A DNA stretch of 64,000 bases, taken from Phanerochaete sordida. Taxonomy: Eukaryota > Basidiomycota > Agaricomycetes > Polyporales > Phanerochaetaceae. The stretch is taken from positions 1 to 64,000 of the forward strand of contig BPQB01000104.1 of assembly GCA_019973155.2 (NCBI GenBank), read 5' to 3'. The position numbers were made by a program, and so were the translations under genes. Position 1 is the first letter of the stretch, and every line of letters begins with the position of its first letter. The notes beneath the pieces were generated by a model. It was not told the origin of the DNA. It searched no databases and was given only the letters and a program-made list of their open reading frames with translations. Shown here in pieces: positions 21,350-33,429 of the stretch.

Positions 21350-22971
21350 ATGCCCAACTCGAGGGCTGCAAGGTCCCTACTGGAAATCTTGTGCGTATTT
21401 CGTTATCACCGAAGGGTGTGCATTCTAACATGTCTTTGTTGGCCTTTCAGCGCGACTGGTGCAACCGTAGTTCGACTGCGTATGATCCTCCTACACCTCA
21501 CGAATAAGTTCACAAGCTGATGAGTAGCCCTATACTCATCAGCACTCGTCGTCTATGAATACGCCGTGACGATTGACCAGGAGATTATCGCGGCGTGGAG
21601 GCGAAACTGTACAATGGCTTCCCTCATCTTGTTGAGCAGCAGGTGGCTCATGATCATCGGGCCTGTTCTCGGCATTGTTCCTGTGTCATCACAAGCAGGG
21701 TGTGAGTTCAGTTTTTTGGAAGCGCATATTCCATGTGGGTGACTCACCTGTTCACCAGGCGTGCATGTGGGCGCATTCTGGTCCTGCAGAATCTCAATAG
21801 TCTTCCGATAACTTAGCTGCCAGACGATATGGGCCCTGGGTATCTTGGTGGCTGTACTGAATCAGACTGTAGTAACGTGTGAGTCCCTCAGTCGCATATA
21901 AACTGCGCAAGCTTGATTTTGAGCAGTGTTCTCGGCCCTGCGTGTATACGCTATTCTAATGCATGGACGCCGACGCTATGTCGTGCCTACGATTGTCGTC
22001 TTCTTCGGTGTTATACCTATCGGAGCAGATATCGCAAGTATCTCGTCCGGACAACGTTTCAACAAAGCGCAGCCTCACATGTCTACAGATCGCATGGTTG
22101 CATACCGGTCAGCTATACCTCCACGCTAGATGCAACCAGAAGACTGAGCTTTCGAGCAGCCTATCCAACAGGTAGTCATATACCATATCGTATCCCCATT
22201 CTGCTTCTCATCGTGCTGCTACAGGTGTACGTATACTATATCTATTTCACTTGAAATGATCTTATGTGGGAGCACTACGCAGTGCTATTACTGACTAGGG
22301 TCAGTTCGATCGCCCTAGATGCTCTTGTCCTGGCCACGACATGGGCAGCGTCTTACCGCCATTTTCGAGAGATGAGACGATTGAAGATACGTTCATCAAT
22401 TACCACCATAATTCTGCGGGATGGTATGTGTCTAGTTTTTACGGTTCTCACTTGTAAAGTAGCTCACATATGCTCGGGTTACGTTCTAGGAACACTGCTC
22501 TTCATGTAATTGTGTCTGCGTGACTTTCTCATCTTGAAGCTCACGCCCAATGCTTGCAGAGCTTTGCTTTCACAAAACATCCTCCAGCTCTCGACATACG
22601 GCACAGGTCCTCCCCTAGTGGTAGCTCTCCTCCTTGATACCGCTACTCCCATCTGATAATATGTGCAGGGAGGTAGCTTGCCTGATTTTATTGAGTGGTT
22701 TGTAAGGCGTGTATTCAGAATCCGCATGCCGCACAACGACTCAAATCTCCTGCTCTAGCCGCCGTTTCTGGTGCAGCGTTTTATGCTGCACCTGCGGCAG
22801 AATTGCCAGGGCTCTTCTAGAGGCAGCATAGCAGCAGATCCGTTGGGTCTCGGCACTTCGCTCAACTTCAGAGCATCGTCGGTCTTCCTCGGAAATATTG
22901 GGGAGCCCCTTGAATACGGGCGAACGGAAGACTTGGAGAACGACGTGAATGAGGAATGGACTGGCGAATGA
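21350..22971 (+). CDS. DUF6533 multi-pass membrane protein (M2)
   Basis: Exons 21350-21390, 21451-21479, 21543-21699, 21817-21878, 21927-22033, 22089-22171, 22225-22226, 22283-22423, 22490-22505, 22560-22617, 22669-22701 and 22759-22971 give 313 codons. The core reads VVYEYAVTIDQEI...W, then FSALRVYAIL, ATTWAASYRHFREMRR, QRFMLHLR and the tail motif FLGNIGEPLEYG. The intron after 22033 begins GCAAGT, a GC donor with otherwise perfect consensus. The 2-nt exon is GT, giving TTG (Leu) instead of the ATG seen in most copies. M2 converges tail-to-tail with M3. It is the shortest of the family because of a shorter C-terminal tail. Function is unknown. Confidence 0.82.
22225..22226 (+). other. 2-nt micro-exon of M2 (GT)
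   Basis: It lies between acceptor GCTACAG and donor GTACGT. AG+G and T+TG give Arg-Leu, which keeps the frame into the 141-nt exon. Confidence 0.75.
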
Positions 22972-23643
22972 GTCTAAGAGACACGCGACAGAACGTAAAT
23001 TTGGTGGAGATTTTTATTTACATCAGGCCGTATATTCTACGCGTTACAAGTCACAAAAGAACATGACTCTCGCATATATGCACGTCGTACAATCTTGTTT
23101 AGAAGTCTAAGCCGATTTTACAGAGCCCGAGGGGCTACAATATCTGCCACCAGTTCGTGCTTTGCTAGATTGACATGCATACTTGCTTCGAGTACAGGCA
23201 CTCGAAACTGCATATGAGGGCATATGCCAGAGCTGGCATACAACGAAGGACAGGACTTGATGAAGGACGAGACCCTCATTCATGACGCGGACGCTTGGTC
23301 GCGCCGATCGAACAGCGTACGCCTTAGCTGCTCCACTGTCCGCGCTGAATCGCGAGCTGCAGCCGTGCCACAGGTCAAGTGCAAGCTGCGCGAATATTAT
23401 GAGGAGCGGCTTCGGCTCCAATATCATCACAGCGTGCGCTGCGCAACGTACAAAGATTTGTCGCGCATATGCTAAAGCCGTCCCTTTCCTTAATCATTCA
23501 TGAACAGCTGGTCATTTGGGGCCAAAAACCAAAAGATAGATTATCAGCGAGCCCTATGATCGCGACCCTACGGTACAACGGGTCATTTTGGTCGGAGCAG
23601 ACCGAAACGTTCTGCCTCTATACCACGTCTGGGCGCGATAAAA

Positions 23644-25315
23644 TCAAGCGGCCCCCGAGTGAGTGGAAGAGGAGGGGCTTCGCTCAGAGCCATACATATC
23701 CATGTTTGCCGAAACCCACTCGTTGTCGATGTCGCCGTCGTCTTCGCACAGCTCCGGAAGCTGACCGTGGTCGAGAGGCTGCCCGATGTTCCCCATGAAT
23801 CCCGACGGGACCCTGAAGCTGACAGAAAACCGAGAGAAATGCTCGAAGTCTGAGTTGCCCTCTGCGCTCTCTGCGCTGTTGAACTCGCGGAGGTTGAGCA
23901 TAAAGCGCTGCACAAGAATCGGCGGCTGTAGCACATAATTTCAGTATCGGGTCACGCGAGGAGGGCTGGGACTGACAGTGTTCTGAAGGAAGAGGTTCGC
24001 AAAGTTTCCCTGAAGATTGTCAGCACGCTTGGCGTGCAGGGCCTCAAGTTGCTCACCCAAGTTTCATTCGCCTCCGAGAACGTTATCACCTGCGCAATGT
24101 TCATGGCTAGAAGTGCGCTGGGAGATGTCATATCAGTGGCGCGCCCGGTTAGAACCTCGCGCTGTACATACAGAAAATATAGAGTGCCTGAGCCCTATTG
24201 AGCTTATAACGCAGTGGATGAAAAGCAGTGTTCGCCTACCATCTCGCAACAGCAGAGTCGCGACAGACGAGGCATTGTGAACTTGGCGCGACTGCCTCCA
24301 ATGCTGAAATGTCCTGATCCATGTCAGCACCAAGACCATGGCGTCCACGGCGATAGCACAGGTCCTCGTGAAGACCACCACTGTCCTCAGGTATGTCAGC
24401 GTGCCGTCGTCAGAAGAAGCTACGCAGCGCACGCACTCCTGAGAGCGCGAGTCAGTCAGCATCTTGTGGACACGTGCAGAACGAGTCAACCTACGCGTTG
24501 ACGACATTGAGGGGGAGATCAGCAGGGACGCTGCATGTGTAGTAAGGCGCGCCGGTCCAGCTGATAGTCGTCCGCGACCATCTGAACTACAGAGCGCTAT
24601 CAGCCATCCGGCCTCGCCTCTGCATCGGAAGAGCGCGGCTTACAACGTTGGTCCAGATGGGGACAAAGCCCAGCATGAGAATGCAGAACAAATGGAGATA
24701 GCGGTAAGGCGAGCCATTCCAGAGCGCGCACACGCGCAGCCCAGAAAACACTGCGGAGCGGTTCAGCGAGGGAACTCCCGTCCTAGCTTCGTGGAACTCA
24801 CAGGCGATCTGGGCATACGTGGAGAACAAGAGGAGCTCGCGCAGGACGTAGTACACCGCGCAGGTGGTCCTGTAGATGATCAGCGCGACGCCAATCTACA
24901 TGGCCGCCATCCTCCTGAAGGAATCCACGTGAGCACCACACAGAGATGCGCAAGGTGCAGACTGCCTCACACCTGGATGACAGAAACGGTATCCAGACCA
25001 GGACCTGGCTGAGGACCATGGTCCAGCGGATAGAGAGGAGTAGCAGCGACGTCGCCGAGAGCTTGCGCATCCAGATGCAGCGCACCTCTCGGCCGAACGT
25101 TATCGCGTATTCGTACGCGACAAGACCTGCATCGCAAGTGGGTCAGCGTAGGAAGCCGGTGTCGCTGGACTTGACATCTTACAGAGTATGCTGCAGTTTA
25201 TGTACTGGCTCGCCACGCTAGTGTGCGAGCTGGTCAGCAGGAGGTCATAGTCGTGGGAGGTCGGCACTCACAACAGCTCAAGGGTGTGGATGTCGTCTGA
25301 CGATGCGTCTGCCAT
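23644..25315 (-). CDS. DUF6533 multi-pass membrane protein (M3)
   Basis: Exons in order: 25315-25272, 25217-25183, 25126-24973, 24869-24802, 24750-24644, 24586-24495, 24438-24437 (2 nt), 24380-24240, 24187-24172, 24117-24057, 24009-23977, 23925-23644. They total 344 codons, the same as M1. The start reads MADASSDDIHTLELL; the core is YEYAITFGREVRCIW, then FSGLRVCALW, VLTWIRTFQHWR, QRFMLNLREFN and a tail with FMGNIGQPLDHG. The two introns beside the 2-nt exon both contain CTGAC branch-like sites. Its closest relative in the window is M1 (6046-7624), which lies 17 kb away in the same orientation and lacks the intron between 24973 and 24869. Confidence 0.85.
24437..24438 (-). other. 2-nt micro-exon of M3 (GA)
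   Basis: Acceptor CTCTCAG and donor GTGCGT flank it. GC+G gives Ala and A+TG gives Met. Confidence 0.75.
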
Positions 25316-25367
25316 TGTCGTGCGGGGCTAGCTGGGAAGCTGTTCATCTGCGCTGTGGTCTACAGCT

Positions 25368-25373
25368 ATTATA
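25368..25373 (-). promoter_or_regulatory. TATA-like box of M3
   Basis: TATAAT on the minus strand, 53 nt before the ATG, matching M1. Confidence 0.5.
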
Positions 25374-26505
25374 TCGAGGGCCAGCCGCAATGCGATAGCG
25401 GCGCGATGAAAGTGGTGTTCGAAATGCCCGCGAGCGGTAGCGCGCGCCCCGGAGAGAGCGGTCAGGCACCCGTGTGCGGAGCGGCGGGAAGCCTGATTTA
25501 AATACCCTAGGGCTGAACCCGTGCCAAAAGGTGGATGCGAACTGTCGAAGAGGTGCTGGAACCTGTAGGATATCGCTCACGATATGAGGGGTTCCTGTAT
25601 CGCGGCTGTGTGGGTGATCTAAACGCACCACTGTCAGCGTAAGCTTTTCGCCACAGGGACGAGCGTACCTATCGTTATAATGGGAGGCTGAGCTACCGCC
25701 TACGGAGGCGTGATTGGACCGAGAGATTTGCTGGCGAGAGTCAGGCACGCCGGTAGAAGGTACGGATAAACGTAGCTTGTTTGGCGTTTGATATCCACGC
25801 AGCTGATTCGAGGCGCGGGAGGCGGTACGCCACCGCGGCGTTCCTCGGGCATTGCGAGAGCGGGCTGCAGATCCCATGGAAGCGGACGATCTGCGGCGGC
25901 GTGCAGGCGACGCCACAATGCCACCGGGAAACATTGCTGATGCGAATGCGGCGCGCCCGGAATCGCGCTTGTTCAGGCAGAAAAGCTGGACAGCGCACGC
26001 CTGGGGCGGATCCTGAGCCCTTCGCGATCATCAACACTTGCAGGTTGAGCTACGAATACATTGGACTTACACGTCCGCTGGGAGTTATAACGCCAGCATC
26101 CCACGCCGGGGACCGACGTCCGACCGCCTGGAGGCGGGCTGTGGTCCCCAGTTTCACGGAGGTTCGTTCCCGTCCTGTAACGTTTGCCTCCCATTCCGAG
26201 CGCGTCTAGAGCCAAAGCACTCCTTGCCTTCCGAGAGAAAGTGAAGCGATGGAGTATGAAGTGCGCGAGCGCGTGCTGCGGCGCGAGGTCACCGAAAATG
26301 ACCACAGCTTCGCTGCGTCGAGCGTCTTCGGCTGCTGCACGCGCCCCGCATGACGACTTGGGCCCGGACTTTGCGGCCCTCGAGCAGGAGGAGTGCCGTG
26401 GTATTCCCGGCCATGGTGTGGAACGACCTGTTCCTGGAGTGCGCCGGGTATGGCTTGTTGGTGACAGGCGGCCTGATGCGTTAAAGTCGCGCTGTAGAGG
26501 AATGA
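25374..26505. other. Long intergenic stretch, no gene recognised
   Basis: GC-rich sequence with open frames on both strands (for example 25344-25934 minus and 25781-26209 plus) that overlap each other, lack family motifs and have no paralogue elsewhere in the window. Confidence 0.4.
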
Positions 26506-26507
26506 TA

Positions 26508-26783
26508 CTGTAGAATTACGACCAAATCGGATGGTGGTATGACAGTGACAGGTACGCACCGAACCGGATGACCGGATGACTACCGGATGACCTATGACAT
26601 CCGGTCGCCATCCGGATGACAGGTAGCAGGCGCCGCAGGCGCGAAAAAAAATTGGTATTTATTCGTATTTTATCCTGCGTGTCATGACCGGATGAGCTCG
26701 CGATGACACCTGACAAGTGCAGTTTACCGGACCGGATGGAGGTCCTATGACCGATGACATCCGATTTAGTCGTAATTCTACAG
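26508..26783. mobile_element. 276-bp TA-flanked MITE, copy 1
   Basis: The ends are CTGTAGAATTACGACCAAAT and its near-complement, about 26 bp of terminal inverted repeat. The dinucleotide TA is duplicated on both sides (26506-26507 and 26784-26785). The inside is mostly repeats of CCGGATGA and its complement, plus a GGCGCCGCAGGCGC palindrome and an A8 run. It has no coding capacity. TA target duplication fits the Tc1/mariner group. Copy 2 lies inverted at 38482-38757 with the same length. Confidence 0.85.
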
Positions 26784-26785
26784 TA

Positions 26786-27985
26786 AGGCGTAGAGGGCTT
26801 CTCGTACTGGGCGGTCCTGGCGAAAAGAAGCGGCGGCGGAGCGTCGAGGAGCGCTTCGTCATGAGACGGGCAAGGTCGCAGGGCGACGCATCAGTGCAAC
26901 GCGGCGCAGTGTGGCGCATGGTGCCGCAGCGCAGCGCGGGAAGCGCAGTCTTCAGGGCTCGAACGTCCTAGAAACGACGGAAGAACGCAGTTTCTGCGCG
27001 AAAGCGCGCGGGCGGGGCCATCGTGCGCGAAACCATATTCCACTTGGCTTTAGGCGGCCCAGCACGATGAGAACCCGCGAATTCTGGAGGTCAACGCACC
27101 AGGGCTGGTATTCCCACTGCATGCCCTGGGCGTATGACCCGTTTGGCGAACAGATGCAGCGCTAATTAGTGCACTGTCTATCTAGCACGGCAGTCAGAAT
27201 TTCAAATGACTGCAGCGCAGAATAGACAATAGTTGTCGCTAAACGCGAGACTGACCATATATACGTCTCCAGCGAGAAATGTGTGAACCGTGCCGGCGGC
27301 GCGGATGTCCAGCTGGGAATGTCTGGGGTCAAGCACAGTATCCAATACGTGTCGCTGTCGAAGTCGTGGTGGAGACACAAAATTAGACCGAGAAGATGAA
27401 CGTAGACGTCAAAATGATTTTTGGTGGTGGTGGAAAGCGACGTTCGTGAGCCGCCCGTGCCCGCCCGAGACCCCAAGTAGCGATGATGCGCCATCAGCCT
27501 CGTGGCGCATGCCGTCGATCCCGGCCCCGATGAGCGGTGACGCGCCCGGTTTGGGTCTTGGGGCCCGGTCACGTCGTATCCACCGTCGTCCAACAGCTCG
27601 CACTCGCACTCGAAGGCGCTGCCTTGGATAGGCTAGCCAGAGATTGCTCAGCATGACCACCCCACCATCACTCACGAATCCCGAATCACCGAGGCGGGCG
27701 ACGCAAGCGCGCGACGTGTTCCCGTCGTGAGTTGGCATGGCGATATCGTCCGCGACTTGAACTACATTTTAGGAACTGCGAGGCGTTTCAAATCGTGCGT
27801 GGGACACCCGGATCCAGAGGACGGGCGTCGCGCAGGAGCGCAAGAAGCTGAACATACCCTGTGCAGGCCCATCAGTGTGCCACGCACTGCAACTGAGCTG
27901 ACAGGATACCCTTTTTCCTAGGACTGTCGACCGGAATGTGTCGATACGGGGCCGAGACGGTAGTACCTCAACAAAGCGCCAACAC
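26786..27985. other. Intergenic stretch, no gene recognised
   Basis: Several overlapping open frames (for example 27162-27593 minus and 27290-27631 plus) without recognisable domains; some are Arg/Pro-rich shadows of GC-rich sequence. Confidence 0.35.
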
Positions 27986-28190
27986 GTACTTGCTGGAAGT
28001 GACCTCGCTCGGGGTTGAGCCAGCGGCGCGCTTGCGGGCCGTGCAAAGAGTGCAGTCGCGACAAGAGCTACCCCCGTACTCGGCCGGAGAACAAGCGGTG
28101 CGGACCCCGCGGCGCGTGGGAGCGCAACGGCGTCATGGCGTGCGCCAGATGTTCCTTGAGTAGCTTCTCCGTCGAGAGGAACATGGCGAG
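27985..28190 (-). pseudogene. PTGR-type reductase N-terminal remnant (P4)
   Basis: The minus strand aligns with the first exon of P3: a CAAGAAC..CC.CGGGCGC-like segment, GACGCCGTTGCGCTCCCACGC, and a stretch encoding RRWLNPE followed by RGHF. Only this N-terminal part is left, and it carries frame changes. Confidence 0.5.
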
Positions 28191-28229
28191 CAGTGCGAGG
28201 CCTGTTCTGCACGAGATCGCCTAGTCAGC

Positions 28230-28830
28230 CCGCTACCTCGAGCCCACACTCCAGACAGCCTGGCCTCAAAACCCAACGCTACGACTCCCGCACAACTCTG
28301 AGGTGAAGACATAGCGTTCTTTGCGGACGTGGTCTGTGCGTGTGTACAAGGAGGTCAAGACGTGCCCGGGTCGCGACGTCGGGGACGATACCCGGCACGA
28401 TGGCACTCCACCGTGGATTCGCGAATCACGAGGGGACCCGTCGGACCTGGATTGACCGTGCGGCGATTGGATCCGGCGGCGTCGGAAATTGGGTCGCTGA
28501 GGATCCACGATATGTCAGGCGTGATAAGAAAGGCAATCCGTGGGCGCATACATGGCATCATTCGTACGCTCTCGCGAATAGGCTGGCATCGCCTCCGATA
28601 CTGACAACAACCTCTTGGCAGCATGTACGACCGCTTCGTCATCGGTGCCTGGGAGTCGCAATTCGCGGAGTGGACTACATCTTTCGCGGGCGAAGAGGAT
28701 GCTCTTGACGATTCTTCCGCAGCTTCAGCGTTCCGATTCGGTCAAGGTTCCAGTATCTTTCGTATGATCTTCGATCAGCGCTTTGGAGCAGCTGTGCCGC
28801 TGTACGAAGCCTGTCTGAAAGCTCATCGCG
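28230..28830. other. Region 5' of M4
   Basis: A plus-strand frame at 28340-28708 contains a protein-like stretch (VGNWVAEDP, then HTWHH) but I cannot place it. It has no start context and no paralogue in the window. Confidence 0.3.
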
Positions 28831-28836
28831 TATATA
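28831..28836 (+). promoter_or_regulatory. TATA box of M4
   Basis: TATATA, 48 nt upstream of the ATG at 28879. Confidence 0.5.
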
Positions 28837-28878
28837 GTCCGAGCGTGGCCTCCACGTCGACGGCCCATATGCCAAAGC

Positions 28879-30512
28879 ATGTCCCAGCTTTCCGCAGCGG
28901 ACGTCTATGCCAGGTACGTGCCCTGTCCTGCGAAACGTTCCGGCATATCGTCTGACTTCCGACTCCGATATACAGGCTGGTCAATGATTATATCGCTCAC
29001 TGCCAAGTCGGTATGGTTCAACCTCAGTACAATGACCTCGCGTATCGACTGGAACCCGTTAGCACTCGCCGTCTACGAATACCTGGTGACGATTGACCAA
29101 GAGATCTCCATGGTGTGGAAGCGCAAGATCACGGCCGCCTCAGTTCTGCTCTTGGCCAGCAGATCGCTTATGGTGCTCGACCCTATATTCGAGGTCATTC
29201 CAGTCTCTTCACAGGCAAGGTGTGCGTAGACTGCATTTTCTGCACAGAATGCGCCTACCTGACGGGCGCAATGGCCGTCAGATGTATGGCTAAGCCCTCG
29301 TACGAGCTGTGGTACTGCCTGTTGATGCTACATACGCCACAGCTGCCAGGCAGGACTGTTTCTGAGCGACATCACGTTCGCCTTCAATCAGATCGTAGTA
29401 GCCTGTAGGTCTGTGCCTTATATTTGCGCTGCAAAGCTCTGAATGTGCCCCAGTGTTCTCAGCTCTGCGCGTATATGCAATATCCCAGCAGGTGCAGAAG
29501 AAGAAGATCATCTCTGGACTTGTCTTTGGTCTCAGCATAATCCCCCTCGCGACGAATATCGTGAGTATCATATCCGCGATTAGATGCGTTCATGCGCAGT
29601 CTCATGTCTGCATAGTTCAATTGGTCGCGCACTACAATCGTCTGGCAGCCAGACTCGGGAGGATGCGCCGTGATGAGCGCGCTTTCAGAGGACCTGAATA
29701 ACCGGTGAGCACCCATCGCACGTGTCCGCTAGTCTCGCTCTGACCGCAATCGCAGGAGTGCGTATGCAGCTGTTGCACCGGAGTCATCTAACGACGTGCA
29801 AGACAGTGCTGCTGCTGACGAGAAGCAGCGCGATTGTCATGGATGTCGTCGTCGTGGCCATGACATGGGCGAATTCGTTCCGGCATTTTCGGGAGATGCG
29901 ACGCTTGAAGCTGCACTCTTCCATTACGGCCGTACTACTCCGAGATGGTGCGTTCTCCACCAGGCTCTTCATTGGTTCATTGAATGACTTACCCGATATC
30001 GTAGGAACACTGTACTTCATGTAAGCGAGAGAGCGAGACAGACTTTCAGCGAAGTGTACTAACCATTACAGAGCCCTCCTTGCTATCAATGTAGCACAGT
30101 GCCTGACTTTCAACACGTCGAGCAACATAGTCAGTCGTTCAGCATTTCATTGCCCCCAATCTCTGACGACGTCTACCCAGTCAAACTACGTCCAGCCCTT
30201 CCTCCAGTTCATGGTGAATATGCATCGTTCACCGGATGTCTTGCTGAACGCTTATCAGACCCCATCCTATAGCCCTCCGTACTCGTACAGCGCTTCATGC
30301 TCAACCTGCGGCAGCTCAGCGAGCGCGCCGATGAAAGCAGGGCGAGCACCGGACCGTCGGCATCCCGCTTCTCCCTGCACTTCAGAGTCCCGTCGGATTT
30401 CCTCGGGAATCTTGGGCAGCCGTTGGAGCATGGGCTGGCAGAGCACGCAGATGAGGATGTCAGCGGGGATGAGTTTAGCGGTTCCGGGCGAGAGACTCTC
30501 TCCGTGATATAG
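28879..30512 (+). CDS. DUF6533 multi-pass membrane protein (M4)
   Basis: Exons 28879-28913, 28976-29010, 29063-29219, 29343-29404, 29454-29560, 29616-29704, 29756-29757, 29807-29947, 30005-30020, 30072-30129, 30181-30213 and 30273-30512 give 324 codons. The start reads MSQLSAADVYARLVNDYIAH. The core is VYEYLVTIDQEISMVWKRK, then FSALRVYAIS, MTWANSFRHFREMRR, VQRFMLNLRQLSER and the tail FLGNLGQPLEHG. The intron after the 2-nt exon has a perfect CTAAC branch site. M4 is more divergent from M5-M7 and M9 than they are from each other, and its 5' flank is not the duplicated block flank. It is tandem with M5. Confidence 0.85.
29756..29757 (+). other. 2-nt micro-exon of M4 (GA)
   Basis: Acceptor ATCGCAG and donor GTGCGT flank it. 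CG+G gives Arg and A+TG gives Met. Confidence 0.75.
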
Positions 30513-30529
30513 ACCCATACAGGGATCGG

Positions 30530-31449
30530 GCTCGCTCGGGCGTTTGGGGTTCAGATGTGGGTAGCAGCGGAACGTGATGGACACACGCTTCCCTCACGGC
30601 TGGGTACGGTTGCTTCCCTGTAATATTCCTGCAGAGCCTCAAGCCGCAAGCCGAGTATAATCATAGAGATATTGGTGTAGTAGAATGTAAGTAATCAGGT
30701 GGTGCGCAGTACATCGCTGTATTAGCTCTTATCTTGTTCAGAAGTTTTCGGGGTCATGTTCCGAGCTCTCATTCAGATACAGATGCGCGGGCGACTCGAT
30801 TGAAGAAACGCTCAGTAGTTGGCCACGGGGACTGTTCGACATCAAATACACCATCTGCATCTTGGCACGGCAGGGAGTTCCCGCTACATCTTTATGATGG
30901 CCGTGAGGTTGAAATTATACCGCGTGAGCCAACCGTTCAGTTCAGAGTTCTGGCATCTTTTGCAGGTGGAGGGTACAGTTAACAGACCCGCAAACGATCG
31001 TCCTACGATAGTCATTGAATATGGCGCTCCGCTAGAGCATTCAAGCTCCAGTGCGTAATGCTAGCGGGAGGAGAACAACCGGCGATGCATGCTGAGACGT
31101 TCACTCCGCGTCGCACGTCTTGCGCACAGCTGTTGATTTTACCTTCCACAGCACCTCAACCACGATATCGCACAAGGTGAGCCCATCTAGCTTGCTGGGA
31201 AGATGTAGAGACCAATTTAGTCCCGTTGGACGGTCTGAACAGAGAAACGAGGATTCCGGATACCTAGTCTAAGCGTGCGTGAAGCTTATACCCTCTTGCG
31301 CGACCGTCAGATCATTCCATAAGATCCAAACATCTCATCGCGCATCTTAGAAAGAGTCTAGAAAACTGTCTGCGACGCTGGCTCGAAAGATGGTATCCTT
31401 CCGGTCGTCGGGAAACTATGTATAATGCAGTGCTAACCCGCTTGAGCCC
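30530..31449 (+). repeat. Duplicated block, 5' flank, copy 1
   Basis: This is the first of four related flanks (also 38140-39328, 47780-48700 and 55600-56494). Shared landmarks in order: CAGCGGAACGTGATGGAC, GGCTGGGTAC, CATCTGCA..TTGGCACGGCAGGGA, a GAGGTTGA.AT.ATACC segment, CTTACCTTCC.CAGCACCTCA and GTGAGCCCATCTAGCTTG. It is non-coding; short frames are not conserved between copies. Confidence 0.7.
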
Positions 31450-31455
31450 TATATA
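31450..31455 (+). promoter_or_regulatory. TATA box of M5 in a conserved TGAGCCCTATA element
   Basis: TATATA 47 nt before the ATG. The element TGAGCCCTATA occurs at the same place in front of M6, M7 and M9. Confidence 0.6.
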
Positions 31456-31496
31456 CTGTGTAGGCCATCCACGTTTGTAGATACCGTCTCTAAATT

Positions 31497-33147
31497 ATGT
31501 CCCAGCTCTCCGCAGAGGCTGCTCAGAGCGTGTAAGTGTCGGTTTTTTGCGATGCTCTCGGGATGTTTTCTGACGCCTTGATTGAACATTACACGCAGTC
31601 TCGTGAATAACTGCGTAGCAGTCTCTCAACTCGGTATAGTTGGGCATGCGTACAAAAGCGGTCTATCTGCTCACTACCTTTGGCTGTGGCAGCCCTTTGT
31701 GTCTATGAATATGTCATTACATCTGATCAAGAAATAGCCGCAGTGTGGAGGCGCAGACGTACAGCGGCTTCGCTTCTGTTGCTAAGTAGCAGATGGATTA
31801 TGATAGTGGGTCAAGCAATATTCTTCGCTCCAGTGTCATCTTGGACAAGGTGTTAGTCAACGCCACAGTGTGGACGAGCTCAACAAGCTAACAAATGAAT
31901 TTCTGTTCCTAGACGTTCTCTAACCACTCTCAGGATCTCTATTATCCTCTTACCGGTGCCGCTATTATATGAATTATAGCTGCCGAGCCAGCCTTATTCT
32001 ACAAGATCTCGCATTCGCCGGCGGTCAGGTCGTGATGACCTGTGGGTTCCGTTGCCATACCTAACTTACAACGTCCTGATGTTAAACCAGCATTTTCGGC
32101 TTTGCGCGTGCATGCTATCCTGCTGCAGGAGCGGGGAAATTACGCCATTCCTATGATTGTCGTCATCCTTGGCACTGTCCCACTTGCAACGAATCTTGTA
32201 AGCACCGTGGTTCGACCACATGTCAGTCCCACGCTCACCTGCGCCTACACACAGTTTGGTTGGACACGTTCGAGGATTGTGTGGATAGGAGAATTAGGCT
32301 GCGAGCCGCTACACACGTATTCTGAACAGCTAAATAATCAGTAGGAATTCGTTTCACATGAGTTCATGAGGCCGTTTCTCATCTCTGTTTTAGGAGTACG
32401 TCCGCCATCTATGAATGAAGCAGCCTCAAAGAGCTATCAGCATAGTGCTTTTGCTCACACGAATTAGCGCTATCGCTCTGGACGGTATTGTCTTGGCGGC
32501 AACATGGGCGAAGTCCTTTCAGCACTTCCGCGAGATGAGACGCCTAAAGCTCAACTCTTCCGTCACCAATATATTACTCCGGGATGGTATGTGTTCAGGC
32601 TACGTACAGTTCCCTCGAACGCGCTCAGACGTTGGGATGGCGTTAGGCACACTTTACTTTGCGTAAGGGAAGCCTTCATGACAAGAATCCCAGGCTTATC
32701 ATTACAGAGCTCTTCTCGCTATCAACATAGCGCAAATCCTAAAGTTCAGCAACAGCTTTTTCTATGTAGCTCTGACCAATTATGTCGAGATTCTCAAAGT
32801 GCTAACTATGTGCGCATAGTTGGAATATATGACAATCATACTGCAATCCCTGGTACGGAACGTATTACCTATGAGGATTGCATTGCTCCTGAATACCTCT
32901 CCTCTAGCCCATCGTGTTGATACAACGCTTTATGCTGAACTTGCGGCAAATTGATCCTCAAGCTACCAAAAGCAGCGCAGCCGCGGGCCTGTCGGGCTCC
33001 CGTCTCAGTTTCAGGATCCCATCGGGCTTCCTCGGCAATCTTGGGGAGCCTCTGGAGCACGGAGCGGGTGAAGAGCTGGAGGACGAGACCGAGGAAGAAA
33101 ATCAGAGCGGCCAGGCACAGGAGGAACACGCTTCGAACTGGATGTGA
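31497..33147 (+). CDS. DUF6533 multi-pass membrane protein (M5)
   Basis: Exons 31497-31531, 31599-31633, 31693-31849, 31980-32041, 32091-32197, 32255-32340, 32394-32395, 32446-32586, 32647-32662, 32708-32765, 32820-32852 and 32908-33147 give 323 codons. The start is MSQLSAEAAQSV; the core is VYEYVITSDQEIAAVWRRRR, then LLLLSSRWIMIVGQ, FSALRVHAILLQER, LAATWAKSFQHFREMRR, QRFMLNLRQI and a tail with FLGNLGEPLEHG and a Glu-rich end. All donors are GT, although that of exon 3 (GTGTTA) is weaker than in M9. First gene of the four-copy block, with degenerate reductase P1 downstream on the other strand. Confidence 0.87.
32394..32395 (+). other. 2-nt micro-exon of M5 (GA)
   Basis: The introns on either side are 53 nt (32341-32393) and 50 nt (32396-32445), both of normal size. 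CA+G gives Gln and A+TG gives Met. Confidence 0.78.
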
Positions 33148-33429
33148 AGAGGAATATTTATTGGCGTCGGTACGTGCCGCTTGGCCTGCATATCGCGGAC
33201 AAAATAGACCCCACGCTGGCCACAGCCCGCATTGTGCAGCTATTTACGGATCCGAATCATTGTGTAAGGCCCAGGAGACCTCGCCTTCTATCAGACATCT
33301 CTAGATATATATCGAACGACGCTTCAATTGATGCAAGTACGGGCATATACACAGTTTCCTGCATAGTATACCGCAGAGCGCACGCATCTAGTAGACCAAA
33401 CTCTACATATCTGCGACCTTGACAACGCT

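Noticed and set aside
25344..25934. Minus-strand open frame of 196 codons
   Set aside because: Arg/Ser-rich, no motif, no intron logic, overlaps the M3 promoter side and competes with equally long frames on the other strand.
26508..26783. CRISPR-like or satellite array of CCGGATGA
   Set aside because: No regular spacing or spacers; the unit is bounded by TIRs and TA duplications and recurs as a whole at 38482.
28015..28224. Cys-containing small protein resembling a zinc cluster
   Set aside because: The same DNA on the other strand aligns with the first exon of the PTGR-type reductase, so the cysteines are accidental.
32341..32445. A single 105-nt intron in M5 using a phase-2 acceptor such as TATCAG|C
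   Set aside because: It works in a few copies by chance, but M2 and M6 have no such acceptor, and all nine share AG|TG or AG|TC further on. Two introns of about 50 nt with a 2-nt exon fit every copy.
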